DNA of 64,000 bases from Streptomyces sp. NBC_00659 (GCF_036226925.1 NZ_CP109031.1:9052001-9116000); one strand, 5' to 3'; counted from the first letter of the stretch, positions 24,830 to 33,902 are shown. Numbers and translations are program-made. The notes: generated by a model from the sequence alone, not told the origin.

Positions 24830-25723
24830 ATGACCGGCCCCACGCCGTCGCACCGCGTGCCCCGCTCCTATCTGTACGTCCCCGGCGACCGCCCCCGCAT
24901 GCTCGCCAAGGCGCTCGGCCGGGGCGCCGACGCGCTCATCGTCGACCTCGAGGACGCGGTCGCCCCCGCGGCCAGGCGGTCCGCGCTGCGAGCCGTACGC
25001 ACCTGGCTGGAGGCGTTGCCGCCGGACGGGGCCACCAGCGTCTGGGTCCGGGTGAACCCCGGCCCCGACGGACTGCGAGAGGCCGCCGCCCTCGTCTGTC
25101 CGGCGCTGCGCGGCCTGTGCCTCGCCAAATGCCCGCACCCCGGGGCCGTATCGGCGTTCCACGACGTGCTCACCGAGCGGGAGGCGAAGCTCGGTCTCAC
25201 GGTGGGCCGGATCGCGCTCTCACCCCTGCTGGAGACGGCGGCCGCCGTCCTGAACGCTCCCGCCCTGGCCGCCGCGCCACGCGTCGCCCATCTCCAGGCC
25301 GGAGAGGCCGATCTGTGCGCCGAACTCGGCATGGAACCGTCCTCCGACGACCGGTCGGAACTGCTGGTCGTGCGGACCACCCTCGTCCTCGCCAGTGCTG
25401 CGGCCGGGATCGCGCCGCCCGTCGGCCCGGTGAGCACGGTCTTCCGTGACACGCAGGCTCTGCTGGCCTCGACACGCGCACTGCGCCGCCTCGGCTACCG
25501 GTCCAGGGCATGCATTCACCCTGATCAGATCCCCGTCGTGCACGAGGTGTTCACTCCGTCCGCCGAGGAGGTGTCGGCGGCCCGGGCACTCGTCGACCGC
25601 TTCGAGGAAGCGGCACGCTCGGGCCTCGCCGTCGTCACCGGAGCCGACGGACGCATGGTCGACGAGGCGGTCGTCCGTGCCGCACGCCGGGTACTGGCCG
25701 CGGCGCCCGAACACACGGCCTGA
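24830..25723 (+). CDS. CitE/HpcH-family CoA-ester lyase
   Basis: The 297-residue TIM-barrel protein has RSYLYVPGDRPRMLAKAL, the metal/active-site motif LIVDLEDAVAP, WVRVNPG, SPLLETAAAVLNAPAL with the conserved Glu, LQAGEADLCAELGM, and the C-terminal GYRSRACIHPDQIPVV. This is the pattern of malyl/citramalyl-CoA lyases, which cleave beta-hydroxyacyl-CoA to acetyl- or propionyl-CoA and a 2-oxoacid. It starts seven bases after the ACAD stop and is the last gene of the run; a convergent operon ends 39 bases on. It is a likely final carbon-carbon cleavage step. Confidence 0.9.
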   Translation: MTGPTPSHRVPRSYLYVPGDRPRMLAKALGRGADALIVDLEDAVAPAARRSALRAVRTWLEALPPDGATSVWVRVNPGPDGLREAAALVCPALRGLCLAKCPHPGAVSAFHDVLTEREAKLGLTVGRIALSPLLETAAAVLNAPALAAAPRVAHLQAGEADLCAELGMEPSSDDRSELLVVRTTLVLASAAAGIAPPVGPVSTVFRDTQALLASTRALRRLGYRSRACIHPDQIPVVHEVFTPSAEEVSAARALVDRFEEAARSGLAVVTGADGRMVDEAVVRAARRVLAAAPEHTA

Positions 25724-25762
25724 AGCAGCCGGTTCAAGCCTCCGATGCCGGGAGAGCCCGGG

Positions 25763-27562
25763 TCAGATCCTCGTCAGGCTCAGCAGATCCGTCACACAGC
25801 CCGGTCCGGCGCCCGGCAACGCGGCCGCCATCGCCGCGAGTCGGCCGCTTCGCTCCGCGCCCAGTGACGGCTCCGCGCCGGTCCGGAACTTCCCGGCGAG
25901 CTCCGCCGCGGTCAGGGGGCTTCCGGGTCCGCCCCGGGAGGAGGTCACCCGGTGTTCGAGCCTGGCCCCGCCGCGCGTCCGCACCCGCAGCACGGCACCG
26001 AAGGCGTGGGGGAACCCGGCGTCGCAGCGCGCGTCGGACACCACCTCCACCCGCGCGGCCAGCGCCAGCCGCCGAGGGTCGGTGAACGCCTCCGGGGTGA
26101 AGTCCCGCAGCTGGACCCCCGGGCCTCGGTCCGGGTCGGCGAGCAGCGCCGAGGCGACGGTGTAGGGGCCCGAGAACTTCGCGTGGTAGGGCGAGGAGGG
26201 CCGGACCTTCTGCTCGCGGGGCTCCCCGATCGTGCGGCGCGGAGCCGCGGCCACGCCGAGTTCCACCGCCACCACGTCCGCCGGATCGAGTCCGTCGGCG
26301 CGCAGCGCCAGGGCGCAGTCGATCCCGGGATGGGTGAAGTGGTTGGAGGGGTAGGGCTTGTACACCGTGCGCGGGTACTCCCACCGGGCGGCGTCGTCCA
26401 TCGCGTCCAGACCGGTGAGCAGCGGGCCCGCGTCCCAGCGGTCGCCGAGAAACGCCGTGAGGAAGCCGAACCGCCCCTCCAGCACGGTGGGCGGGCCGGT
26501 CACGCCGCCGGCGGCCAGCTGCGCGGCGCTCACACCGCAGTGCGCCGCCCAGCCGCAGTGGATCCGCTTCACCGTCCCGCCGGTGCGGTTGGCCTCGATG
26601 ACACCCGCGCCCATCGAACAGGCGATGCCGATCGCGTCGGCGAGCTGTGCCGAGCTCAGTCCGAGGGCGAGGCCGGCGGCGACGGCGGCGCCCACGGTGC
26701 CGCAGACGGACGTGGCGTGCAGGCCCTTCTCGAAGAAGACCGAGTTGCGCAGCCGGGGATCGTAGGACGCCATGCCGAGCCGTACACAGATCTCGCCGCC
26801 CGCGGCCAGGGCGGCCACCGTCAGCGGCCCGTCCGCGCCGCTCGCCTCGGCGGCGGCCAGCGCGGCGGGCAGGACCGCCGCGGTGGGGTGGAGCACGGAG
26901 GGCAGGTGCGTGTCGTCGAAGTCCAGCGCGTGCGCCAGGGTCCCGTTGACCAGTGCCGCGCGGTCGGCGGGAAGGCGTATCCCGCTGCCGATGGCGGTGG
27001 ACTCCGGGTTTCCACCGGCTCGCCGGGCCACGGTCAGGGCGGCCTCGTGCGGGCCTCCGGCCGTCTCGTCGCCCACGTAAGGGCCCAGCGCGGCCAGGCA
27101 GTTGCCGAGCGCGTCGGTGATCCGGGCCGTGGCGTCCTCGGCCACGGCCGGGGGGATCCCGTCGCGGCACCGCGCGGCGAAGTCGGCAAGCCGCGCGGCG
27201 AACCCCGGTCCGGATCCTGTGCGTTGGCCGGTTCCCCGGTGCGTGAGGTGCCGGTCGCTCGAGCCGGTCGAGGTGGGGTGCGCGTCGTCGAAGCCGGTCG
27301 GCGATGCCTGCTGGGGTTTGTCGTCCGGCCCGACGAACTCCCTTCCAGATCCGCTGCCTTCGCCGGTTCCCCGGTGCGTGAGGAGGTCGTCGTCCGAGCC
27401 GGCTGACGTGGGGTACACGTCCCCCGAAGCGGTCGCCGAACCCTGGGGCGCGTCGTCGTCCGTGCCGACGACGGCTCGCCTGACGCCTGTGCCGGCCCCG
27501 GCGTCCGGTCGGCGTGTGCCGGAGGTCCGCCGGACGCCGGGGCCGTGTTCCGTGCCCGTCAT
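25763..27562 (-). CDS. MmgE/PrpD-family protein with repetitive N-terminal extension
   Basis: Of 599 residues, the family region starts near residue 120 (FAARLADFAARCRDGIPP) and shows GTLAHALDFDDTHLPSVLHP, KGLHATSVCGTVGAAVAAGL, CSMGAGVIEANRTGGTVKR, KPYPSNHFTHPGIDCAL and YHAKFSGPYTVASALL. The first 120 residues are low-complexity and contain an imperfect 45-codon duplication, each copy with LTHRGTG. That extension is not normal for the family. The ATG overlaps the stop of the cyclase gene (ATGA). A second PrpD-type enzyme, with a different N-terminus, lies at 18332-19786. Confidence 0.85.
   Translation of the reverse strand: MTGTEHGPGVRRTSGTRRPDAGAGTGVRRAVVGTDDDAPQGSATASGDVYPTSAGSDDDLLTHRGTGEGSGSGREFVGPDDKPQQASPTGFDDAHPTSTGSSDRHLTHRGTGQRTGSGPGFAARLADFAARCRDGIPPAVAEDATARITDALGNCLAALGPYVGDETAGGPHEAALTVARRAGGNPESTAIGSGIRLPADRAALVNGTLAHALDFDDTHLPSVLHPTAAVLPAALAAAEASGADGPLTVAALAAGGEICVRLGMASYDPRLRNSVFFEKGLHATSVCGTVGAAVAAGLALGLSSAQLADAIGIACSMGAGVIEANRTGGTVKRIHCGWAAHCGVSAAQLAAGGVTGPPTVLEGRFGFLTAFLGDRWDAGPLLTGLDAMDDAARWEYPRTVYKPYPSNHFTHPGIDCALALRADGLDPADVVAVELGVAAAPRRTIGEPREQKVRPSSPYHAKFSGPYTVASALLADPDRGPGVQLRDFTPEAFTDPRRLALAARVEVVSDARCDAGFPHAFGAVLRVRTRGGARLEHRVTSSRGGPGSPLTAAELAGKFRTGAEPSLGAERSGRLAAMAAALPGAGPGCVTDLLSLTRI
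27227..27383 (-). repeat. Imperfect 135-bp duplication inside the PrpD-type gene
   Basis: The 22-base string GCCGGTTCCCCGGTGCGTGAGG occurs at 27227-27248 and 27362-27383, 135 bases (45 codons) apart, within longer similar units. The period keeps the frame, so the protein gains a repeated disordered segment. Confidence 0.7.
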
Positions 27563-28383
27563 GCGGTGTCTCCCGGGGCCAGGACGGCCAGCGGCCGCAC
27601 CGGGGAGCCGGTGGCGCCCGCCAGGGGCAGTGGGGCGAGCACCAGCAGGAACTCCGTGACCCGCGACTCCGCGAGCCCGGTCAGCCGCATGGTCTCCACG
27701 ATGTGGATACCGGCGTCCACCAGGAGGCGCCCGTGCACGGGCAGTACGGCGTGGCCGCTCCCCGCCGGGATGTGCTCGAAGGCGAGCGTCTCCCCGCCCA
27801 CGAGACGCGGTCCGCGCTCGGCCAGCCATTCCCCGGCCCCAGGCCCCGGCCCCGGGGCTCCGCCCAGCTGACCGGTGAACACCTCGGGATCGTCCCAGTG
27901 CCGCGACCACCCCGTGCCGATCAGCAGGGCCTCACCCGGCCGCGGTTCGGTCCGTGCCTCCTTCACGGCGTCCTCCAGCTCCCCGACGGTGACTTCGTGG
28001 GCGGGCGGCAGGACGGGGACCCCGTGCAGCCGGGCGATGTCGAGGAAGACGGCCCGCCCGACGTAGGGGGTGAACTCCTCTATACCGAGCCGGGAGAACC
28101 CCGTCGCGGACTGGGCGGTCGCGGCCTCGGACCCGTCGTGCAGCCGTCCGTCCCGTGACACATGGGCCAGCGCGTCGATGTGCGTACCGACGTGCCCGCC
28201 GGTGATGACGATCTCGTTGGCCGCCGATCCGCCGTCGGGCCGTACCAGGTCACCGTGACGGCGCTCCAGGAGCATGCGGTACGGAGGGTGGTTGGGGGAC
28301 TGCGGCATGCCCCGGCGCATCGGATGGGCCAGATCGAGGACGCGTGTGCCGGACAGGGCGTCCCAGGGCTGATGGACGGTCAA
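27559..28383 (-). CDS. Cyclase-family (kynurenine formamidase-like) metal-dependent hydrolase
   Basis: The 274-residue protein has the hallmark metal motif HxGTHxDxxxH as GGHVGTHIDALAHVSRDG, an N-terminal VLDLAHPMRRGMPQSPN, TGWSRHWDDPEVF, and the C-terminal LVDAGIHIVETMRLTGL. Such enzymes hydrolyse amides, lactones or imides, kynurenine formamidase being one case. TTG 28383 overlaps the stop of the CoA-transferase gene (TTGA) with a GGGAG site upstream; no ATG or GTG fits better. It is the middle gene of a three-gene leftward operon. Confidence 0.87.
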   Translation of the reverse strand: MTVHQPWDALSGTRVLDLAHPMRRGMPQSPNHPPYRMLLERRHGDLVRPDGGSAANEIVITGGHVGTHIDALAHVSRDGRLHDGSEAATAQSATGFSRLGIEEFTPYVGRAVFLDIARLHGVPVLPPAHEVTVGELEDAVKEARTEPRPGEALLIGTGWSRHWDDPEVFTGQLGGAPGPGPGAGEWLAERGPRLVGGETLAFEHIPAGSGHAVLPVHGRLLVDAGIHIVETMRLTGLAESRVTEFLLVLAPLPLAGATGSPVRPLAVLAPGDTA

Positions 28384-29606
28384 ATGACCCGCTCCCTTCG
28401 CAAGGTGTCGAGCTCGGCCGCGGTGAGTCCCAGCCGGGTGCCGTAGACACGGTCGGTGTCCTGGCCGTGCGGTCTGCCGGTCCAGCGGATGCTGCCGGGG
28501 GTGGCGGAGAGCCGGAACAGGACGTTCTGCATCCGCAGCGGGCCCAGCTCCGGGTCCTGGACCGTAGTGAGGGTGTCGAGCGCGCGGTACTGCGGATCGG
28601 CGAAGACGTCGGCGATGTCGTACACGGGGGAGACGGCGGCGTCGGCGGCCTCGAACGCCTTGAGCACCTCGGCCCGGTCCCGTCCGCCGATCCAGTCGGC
28701 GACCTGGGAGTCGAGCAGGTCGGCGTGGGCGGCCCGGCCGGCCCCGGATCCGAACCAGGGCTCGCGCACGACCTCGCCGTGTCCCACGAGCCGCATCACC
28801 CGCTCGGCGACCGCCTGCGCCGAGGTGCTGACCGCCACCCAACCGCCGTCCCGGGTGCGGTAGATGTTGCGGGGCGCGTTGTGCGCGGAGCGGTTCCCGG
28901 TGCGCCGTGGCACGGTGCCCAGCTGGTCGTAGGCGAGGGGCGCCGGGCCGAGCAGGGTGAGCAGCGGCTCGATGATGGCGAGATCGACGACCTGTCCGCC
29001 GCCGCCGTGCACATCGCGGTGGTAGAGCGCGGTCTGTACCGCCGCCGCGGTCACGAGGGCGGTGACACCGTCGGCGAGTCCGAACGGCGGGAGGGTGGGC
29101 GGGCCGTCGGGCTGCCCGGTGACGGCGGCCAGTCCGCTCATCGATTCGGCGAGGGTTCCGAAGCCGGGCCGCGCCGCGTAGGGGCCGAACTGGCCGAAGC
29201 CGGTGACGCGGGCGATCACCAGGCCGGGGTTCGTGGCATGCAGGACCGTGGGGGACAGGCCCCAGCGTTCGAGCGTCCCGGGACGGAAGTTCTCGACGAG
29301 GACGTCCGCTTCACGGACCAGCCGCAGCAGGATCCGGGCGCCACGCGCTCGGGACAGGTCGAGGGTGACGGTGTGTTTGTTGCGGCCGAGCATCTTCCAC
29401 CACAGTCCGGTGCCGTCGCGGGACGGACCGTGGGTACGGGAGGGGTCGGGCCGGGAAGGGTGTTCGATCTTGATCACGTCCGCGCCGAAGTCTCCGAGAA
29501 CGGTGGCCGCCAGCGGACCGGCGAACAGGGTCGCGCAGTCCAGGACGGTGATCCCGTGCAGTGGACCGGGCGGTGCGCCGCCAGGATCGGGGGAGGGGAA
29601 CGGCAC
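28380..29606 (-). CDS. Class III (CaiB/BaiF) CoA-transferase
   Basis: The 408-residue protein has family III features: GITVLDCATLFAGPLAATVL, FGADVIKIEHPSRPDPSR, LGRNKHTVTLDLSRARG, ENFRPGTLERWGLSP, the catalytic-type Asp in FGLADGVTALVTAAAVQTAL, and VSPVYDIADVFADP. Sequence differs well from the other CoA-transferase at 17107, so this is not a recent duplicate. GTG 29606 is the first gene after an operator-bearing promoter region; the next gene overlaps by four bases. Confidence 0.9.
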   Translation of the reverse strand: MPFPSPDPGGAPPGPLHGITVLDCATLFAGPLAATVLGDFGADVIKIEHPSRPDPSRTHGPSRDGTGLWWKMLGRNKHTVTLDLSRARGARILLRLVREADVLVENFRPGTLERWGLSPTVLHATNPGLVIARVTGFGQFGPYAARPGFGTLAESMSGLAAVTGQPDGPPTLPPFGLADGVTALVTAAAVQTALYHRDVHGGGGQVVDLAIIEPLLTLLGPAPLAYDQLGTVPRRTGNRSAHNAPRNIYRTRDGGWVAVSTSAQAVAERVMRLVGHGEVVREPWFGSGAGRAAHADLLDSQVADWIGGRDRAEVLKAFEAADAAVSPVYDIADVFADPQYRALDTLTTVQDPELGPLRMQNVLFRLSATPGSIRWTGRPHGQDTDRVYGTRLGLTAAELDTLRRERVI

Positions 29607-29647
29607 TGTGGCTCACACCCTTCGGATCGACGGATGTTTCTCCTTGT

Positions 29648-29660
29648 GGAACGCCGTTTC
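29648..29660 (-). promoter_or_regulatory. Operator before the leftward CoA-transferase operon
   Basis: GGAACGCCGTTTC (29648-29660) is a 13-base near-palindrome of the shared type, 42 bases upstream of the GTG at 29606. A -10-like CTAACT lies just upstream on the same strand, so the site falls near the start of transcription. Confidence 0.5.
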
Positions 29661-29694
29661 GAAAAGTTAGCATGCGACCCAGACCCACGAAAGA

Positions 29695-29725
29695 GAAACA
29701 GTGTTTCCCCATCGGTTCCTCTATC
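29695..29725 (+). promoter_or_regulatory. Operator/promoter before the cyclic amidohydrolase gene
   Basis: GAAACAGTGTTTC (29695-29707) is a perfect shared-type palindrome followed by CCC and a possible -10 TCTATC (29720-29725). The palindrome would cover the -35 region. The gene starts about 105 bases downstream. Confidence 0.5.
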
Positions 29726-29830
29726 CGGGAAAGGGGGTGCGGACGGCTCCCGGGCGAACCGGGGAAGCGCCGCGGTCCGCCGTCCGCGCTCCACGGAAGC
29801 GGTCCGGTACACGGAGACCGTCCGGCCGGC

Positions 29831-31276
29831 ATGGCACGCTACGACCTGATCGTGAGGAACGGGACGCTCGTCCAGCCCCATGTGGGCGAGATACGCGCCG
29901 ACTTGGGCGTCCGGGACGGCGTGATCACGGCGCTCGCCGACGACCTGCCCGCGGCGGAGGCCGAGGAAGTGCTCGACGCGGCCGGCCGGGTGGTCCTGCC
30001 GGGCGCTGTCGACGCCCACTTCCATCTGGGCATCTACCGTCCTTTGGCCCAGGACGCGTTCGAGGAGACGCGATCCTCCCTCGTCGGAGGCGCCACCACC
30101 GTGCTGTCGTACTTCCGCACCGGCGAGCACTACCTCAACCGCACCGGCCCGTACGCGGAGATCTTCCCCGAGGTCCTCAAAGCCGTCGAGGGGCAGTGTC
30201 ACACCGACTACGGCTTCCACCTGGCTCCGATGGACACGGCCCAGGTGCGCGAAGTCCCCGCCCTGCTGGACGGTCACGGGGTCGCCTCGTTCAAGTACTA
30301 CATGTTCTACAAGGGGTTCAACCTCTCCGCCGACTCACGCGACGCGCGCGGCTTCCGGATGACGGGGGAGGACGAGGAGTACGACCTCGGTCACCTCTAC
30401 CAGCTCATGGAGGCCGTCGCCGCCGCCGGGGCCGCCCGCCCCGACGGCCGGGTCTCCCTCTCCCTGCACTGCGAACAGTCCGAACTGATGCGCCTGTTCA
30501 TCGACCGGGTGCGCCGCGACGGTGATCCCCAGACCCTCCGGGCGTACAGCGAGGGCCGTCCGCCGCTGACCGAGCAGGTGGCCATCGCGGAGGCGGCGAC
30601 CCTGGCCCGGGCCACCGGCTGCCCCGTGAATCTGCTGCACCTGTCGAGCGCGGCGGCCCTGGACGCGGCCCGGGCCGCCCGTGCGGCGGCGCCCGGCGGC
30701 GACCTGCGGACGGAGGTCACGCTGCACCACCTCTGTCTGGACCACGAGAGTCTGGACGCGGCGGGCCGTGGCCTCGGGGCCAAGGTCAACCCGCCGGTGC
30801 GCACCCGGGCCGACAACGAGGCCCTGTGGGCGGGGGTCGTGGACGGCACCGTCGACTGGGTGGCCTCCGACCACGCCTGCTGCATGGAGGAGAACAAGGG
30901 CGACGCGCTGTGGCCCGCACTGCCCGGCTTCGGCGGTACGGCGCTGCTCTACCCGGTCCTCCTCTCGGAGGGCCACCACCGGCGCGGAATCCCGCTGCGC
31001 AGGATCACCGAACTGGCCTCGGCCGGCCCGGCGGCGGCCTACGGCCTCGCCCGCAAGGGATCCCTCATGGTCGGTTCCGACGCCGACCTCGTCGTCGTGG
31101 ACCTCGACGAGACCCGCACCGTCAGCGCCGGCCTGCTGCTCTCGGGACAGGACCACTGTCCCTTCGACGGCGTCGAACTCCGCGGCTGGCCCAGTGCCAC
31201 GGTGGTCGGCGGCCGGATCGCCTACCGGGACGGCCGTGTCGAAGGAACGCCGTCGGGCCGGTACCTGCCGAGGTGA
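29831..31276 (+). CDS. Dihydropyrimidinase/hydantoinase-like cyclic amidohydrolase
   Basis: The 481-residue protein has the amidohydrolase metal centre: HxH in GAVDAHFHLGIYR, the Lys normally carboxylated in VASFKYYMFYKGF, His in SLSLHCEQSEL, His in VNLLHLSSAAAL, and Asp in VASDHACCMEEN. It ends with the usual small beta domain (KGSLMVGSDADLVVVDLDET). D-hydantoinases, dihydropyrimidinases and allantoinases share this layout, and they open cyclic amides. ATG 29831 has no strong ribosome site, but the N-terminus ARYDLIVRNGTLVQP fits the family. It is the only gene in its transcript, ended by a hairpin. Confidence 0.88.
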   Translation: MARYDLIVRNGTLVQPHVGEIRADLGVRDGVITALADDLPAAEAEEVLDAAGRVVLPGAVDAHFHLGIYRPLAQDAFEETRSSLVGGATTVLSYFRTGEHYLNRTGPYAEIFPEVLKAVEGQCHTDYGFHLAPMDTAQVREVPALLDGHGVASFKYYMFYKGFNLSADSRDARGFRMTGEDEEYDLGHLYQLMEAVAAAGAARPDGRVSLSLHCEQSELMRLFIDRVRRDGDPQTLRAYSEGRPPLTEQVAIAEAATLARATGCPVNLLHLSSAAALDAARAARAAAPGGDLRTEVTLHHLCLDHESLDAAGRGLGAKVNPPVRTRADNEALWAGVVDGTVDWVASDHACCMEENKGDALWPALPGFGGTALLYPVLLSEGHHRRGIPLRRITELASAGPAAAYGLARKGSLMVGSDADLVVVDLDETRTVSAGLLLSGQDHCPFDGVELRGWPSATVVGGRIAYRDGRVEGTPSGRYLPR

Positions 31277-31283
31277 GAGCGTG

Positions 31284-31318
31284 GGGGCCGCGCCCGGAAC
31301 CGATCCGGGCGCGGCCCC
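31284..31318. terminator. Bidirectional hairpin terminator
   Basis: A 15-bp stem GGGGCCGCGCCCGGA with its complement and a 5-base loop lies between the amidohydrolase (+) and the bicupin (-) genes. Confidence 0.85.
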
Positions 31319-31333
31319 GCATCGCTCACGCGC

Positions 31334-32176
31334 TCACATGCCGTCGCTGTCCCACGCGCCCCGCGAGCGGGACCGTATCGGCAGGGTGGAGGGCACCGGC
31401 GCCTGGTGCGGCTCGTAGTTCTCGGCGTCGCCACCCCACTTGATCCACTCGTCGGTCGTGTACCAGTTGATCAGCTCGCCGTCGGAGCGGATGATCCACG
31501 TCGTGTCCTCCTCCGCCACGAAATGACCGTGCTTCACGAAGGCCGGACGGAAGCAGTAGGTCCCCGGGTCGATGTCCCCGAAGTTGTAGGCCATCCGTCC
31601 GGACAGTGTGTAGAACTCCTCGTAGCACGGGTGGTGGGCGAGTCGGTGGTCCGTCCAGCCCTTCGGGGCCAGGACGAGACGGGTGTAGAAGCCGGTCTTC
31701 TCGTCACGGTGCAGCAGCTTGATGTACAGCGGGGTCAGCGGGCCGTTCGTCGGCGCCGTGACCCACTCCATGGCCGCCGAGTCCCACTCGGTCACTTCGC
31801 CGGACGAATCCGCCCACCGCGCGCCGCCGGGCTCGAAGTCCGAGGGGCCGTACTCCCGCCAGTGCAGCACCCGGCTGCCCGCTTCGGCCGACAACTCCCG
31901 CATGGGGACGCCCTTGGGCACGTGCAGATAGCCCCCGGGTCCGAGGTCCGTGGCGCCGTGCCGCAACCGCCCTTCGAGGACGAAGAACTCGGTGTCCGCG
32001 GACGGCACCCCGGCCGGACGGTGCGCCGCGGAGTCGAAGGCCAGCGACAGGGCGGCCGAACCGTCCTCCTCGTCACTGCTGAGCCGCCGCTCGCGCACCT
32101 CGCCGACGGTGTGCGGGAGTTCGGCCGGATGCCAGACGTAGTCGTCCTCGTGGATCAGCTCGACGTGCGGGCGCAC
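31334..32176 (-). CDS. Bicupin protein
   Basis: The 280-residue protein has two cupin-like barrels: the first around DTEFFVLEGRLRHG, LGPGGYLHVPKGVPM, and the second around HPCYEEFYTLSGRMAYNFGD, IDPGTYCFRPAFVKHGHF. Proteins of this shape (DUF4437-like) occur in aromatic and acyl degradation clusters and may be dioxygenases, isomerases or ligand sensors; no reaction is assigned. GTG 32176 is chosen because the sequence before it is Pro/Arg/Gly-rich. GTG 32257, which overlaps the stop of the synthetase gene (GTGA), is an alternative start. It follows the synthetase in one operon. Confidence 0.78.
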   Translation of the reverse strand: MRPHVELIHEDDYVWHPAELPHTVGEVRERRLSSDEEDGSAALSLAFDSAAHRPAGVPSADTEFFVLEGRLRHGATDLGPGGYLHVPKGVPMRELSAEAGSRVLHWREYGPSDFEPGGARWADSSGEVTEWDSAAMEWVTAPTNGPLTPLYIKLLHRDEKTGFYTRLVLAPKGWTDHRLAHHPCYEEFYTLSGRMAYNFGDIDPGTYCFRPAFVKHGHFVAEEDTTWIIRSDGELINWYTTDEWIKWGGDAENYEPHQAPVPSTLPIRSRSRGAWDSDGM

Positions 32177-32253
32177 CGCGCCACCGCCTTTCGCTTGTCG
32201 CCGCGGGGGCTGTCCCCGGGCGGGTCGGGTGTGATTGCCGACGGGAACGGGGG

Positions 32254-33858
32254 TCACCGGGGCGGAACGGGCGGCGGGTGCCGCGGTGACGGCGCCTGCG
32301 GGGCGGCGGCCGCGCGCAGTTCGCGCTTGAGGACCTTGCCGGCGGAGTTGCGGGGCAACGCCGCCACCGTGCGCACCTGCCGCGGCAGTTTGTAGCCGGC
32401 GAGCAACGGCCGCAGGAACAAGGCGAGTTCATCGACGCCGACGGGCACGGCGCCGGCCGGCGGAACGACGTACGCGGTGACCACCTCGCCCCAGAGCGGG
32501 TCGGGCACCCCGACCACCGCGCACTGGGCCACGCCCGGATGCGCGAGGGAGGCCTCCTCCACCTCGCGCGGATAGACGTTGAGCCCGCCCGAGATGATCA
32601 CGTCCTTCTTGCGGTCGACGATGCGGACGTAGCCCTCCTCGTCCATCGTCGCGACATCGCCGACGCTCAGAAAGCCGTCGGTGGTGCGGCAGGCCGCGCT
32701 CGCCTCGGCGTCGTCCAGATACCCCTTCATCAGGAACGGCGAGTGACTGAAGAGTTCGCCGGGTACGCCTGCGGGGACCTCGACGCCGTCGTCGCCGAGG
32801 ATCCTGAGCCGGGTACGGAACCAGGCCCGGCCCACCGAACCGGCCTTGCGGCGCGCGTCCGCGGGGCGCAGGTCGGTCACCACACCGCCCTCGGTCGACC
32901 CGTACAACTCGTGCACACCGCATTGCGGGAAGGCGTCCAGCACCCATTCCTTGAGCGGGACGGGGAGCGCGGCCGCGTTGAAGTACAGGGTGTCCAGGGA
33001 CGACAGGTCCCGGCCCTGCGGTCCCTCGCCGCCCAGGTCCCGTACGGCCTGGGCGTGGGTCGGCACCAGGAAGACGGACCGGGCGCGCTCCCGCGGGACG
33101 AGGTCCAGCAGATGCCCGGGGTCCCACCGGGGCAGCATCACCACCGTCCCGCCGGTGAGCAGGGGAGCGTAGCCGAACATGAATCCGGCGCCGTGGCTCA
33201 TGGGCGCCACGGCGACGCTGACCCGCGCCTCGCCCAAGCCCCATTCGTACGCCGACAGTTCGGCCGTCAGCGCACGGGCCGCGTGGGTGAGGAGCGCGCC
33301 CTTGGGCCGCCCGGTCGTCCCCGACGTGTACTGGACACAGAACGTGTCGTCCCCGGTGACCGCGACGCGCGGATCCACGTCACGGCCCCGCGTGAGAACT
33401 TCTTCGTAGTCGCGCCCCGGTCCCGGTCCGCCGACCCGCACGACGACGTCCACGGAGACGGCCGCGCACACCTCCTCGGAACGGTCGTGCTGCACGACGA
33501 GCGCGCGGGCCCCGCTGTGCCCGGTGATGAACGCGATCTCCGGGACCGTCTGCCGCACACCGATCGGCACCATCGCCAGTCCCGCCTTGCCGAGGGCCGC
33601 CGCGATCTCGGGGTATTCGAGCCGGTTGCCGAGCAGCACGGCGACGCGGTCGCCGGGGTTGAGGCCCGCGGCGAGGAGCGAGCTCGCCAGCCGGTTGGAG
33701 CGGCTGTGCACGGCGGCGAAGCTCAGACGCCCGGCGCCGTCCACGACGGCCGTCCGCGCGGGCGCGGCTGCCGCCCAGCGGCGCAGCCCCGTGACCATGG
33801 AGCGCCCGGGGTGCCGGCCGTCCGGGACGGACCGCAGATGTGCCGGGAGATCTTCCAC
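32254..33858 (-). CDS. AMP-dependent acyl-CoA synthetase/ligase
   Basis: The 534-residue ANL-family enzyme has the P-loop YTSGTTGRPKGALLTH, the A5 motif ELYGSTEGGVV, the A7/A8 hinge SVGDVATMDEEGYVRIVDRK followed by KDVIISGGLNVYPREVEE, and the C-terminal Lys region NSAGKVLKREL. It would activate a carboxylic acid to its CoA thioester, the entry step for the beta-oxidation-like genes nearby. GTG 33858 has GGAGG 7 bases upstream, better than longer starts. The promoter upstream contains shared-operator half sites. Confidence 0.92.
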   Translation of the reverse strand: MEDLPAHLRSVPDGRHPGRSMVTGLRRWAAAAPARTAVVDGAGRLSFAAVHSRSNRLASSLLAAGLNPGDRVAVLLGNRLEYPEIAAALGKAGLAMVPIGVRQTVPEIAFITGHSGARALVVQHDRSEEVCAAVSVDVVVRVGGPGPGRDYEEVLTRGRDVDPRVAVTGDDTFCVQYTSGTTGRPKGALLTHAARALTAELSAYEWGLGEARVSVAVAPMSHGAGFMFGYAPLLTGGTVVMLPRWDPGHLLDLVPRERARSVFLVPTHAQAVRDLGGEGPQGRDLSSLDTLYFNAAALPVPLKEWVLDAFPQCGVHELYGSTEGGVVTDLRPADARRKAGSVGRAWFRTRLRILGDDGVEVPAGVPGELFSHSPFLMKGYLDDAEASAACRTTDGFLSVGDVATMDEEGYVRIVDRKKDVIISGGLNVYPREVEEASLAHPGVAQCAVVGVPDPLWGEVVTAYVVPPAGAVPVGVDELALFLRPLLAGYKLPRQVRTVAALPRNSAGKVLKRELRAAAAPQAPSPRHPPPVPPR

Positions 33859-33902
33859 TACCTGTCCTCCGAAGGCGTCGGGCGAGCGGGAGTCCCACCC
33901 TT

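Noticed and set aside
3149..31276. The Rut pyrimidine operon itself
   Set aside because: Only family-level parallels exist; gene order, fusion state and the lack of RutE/RutG-type proteins do not fit.
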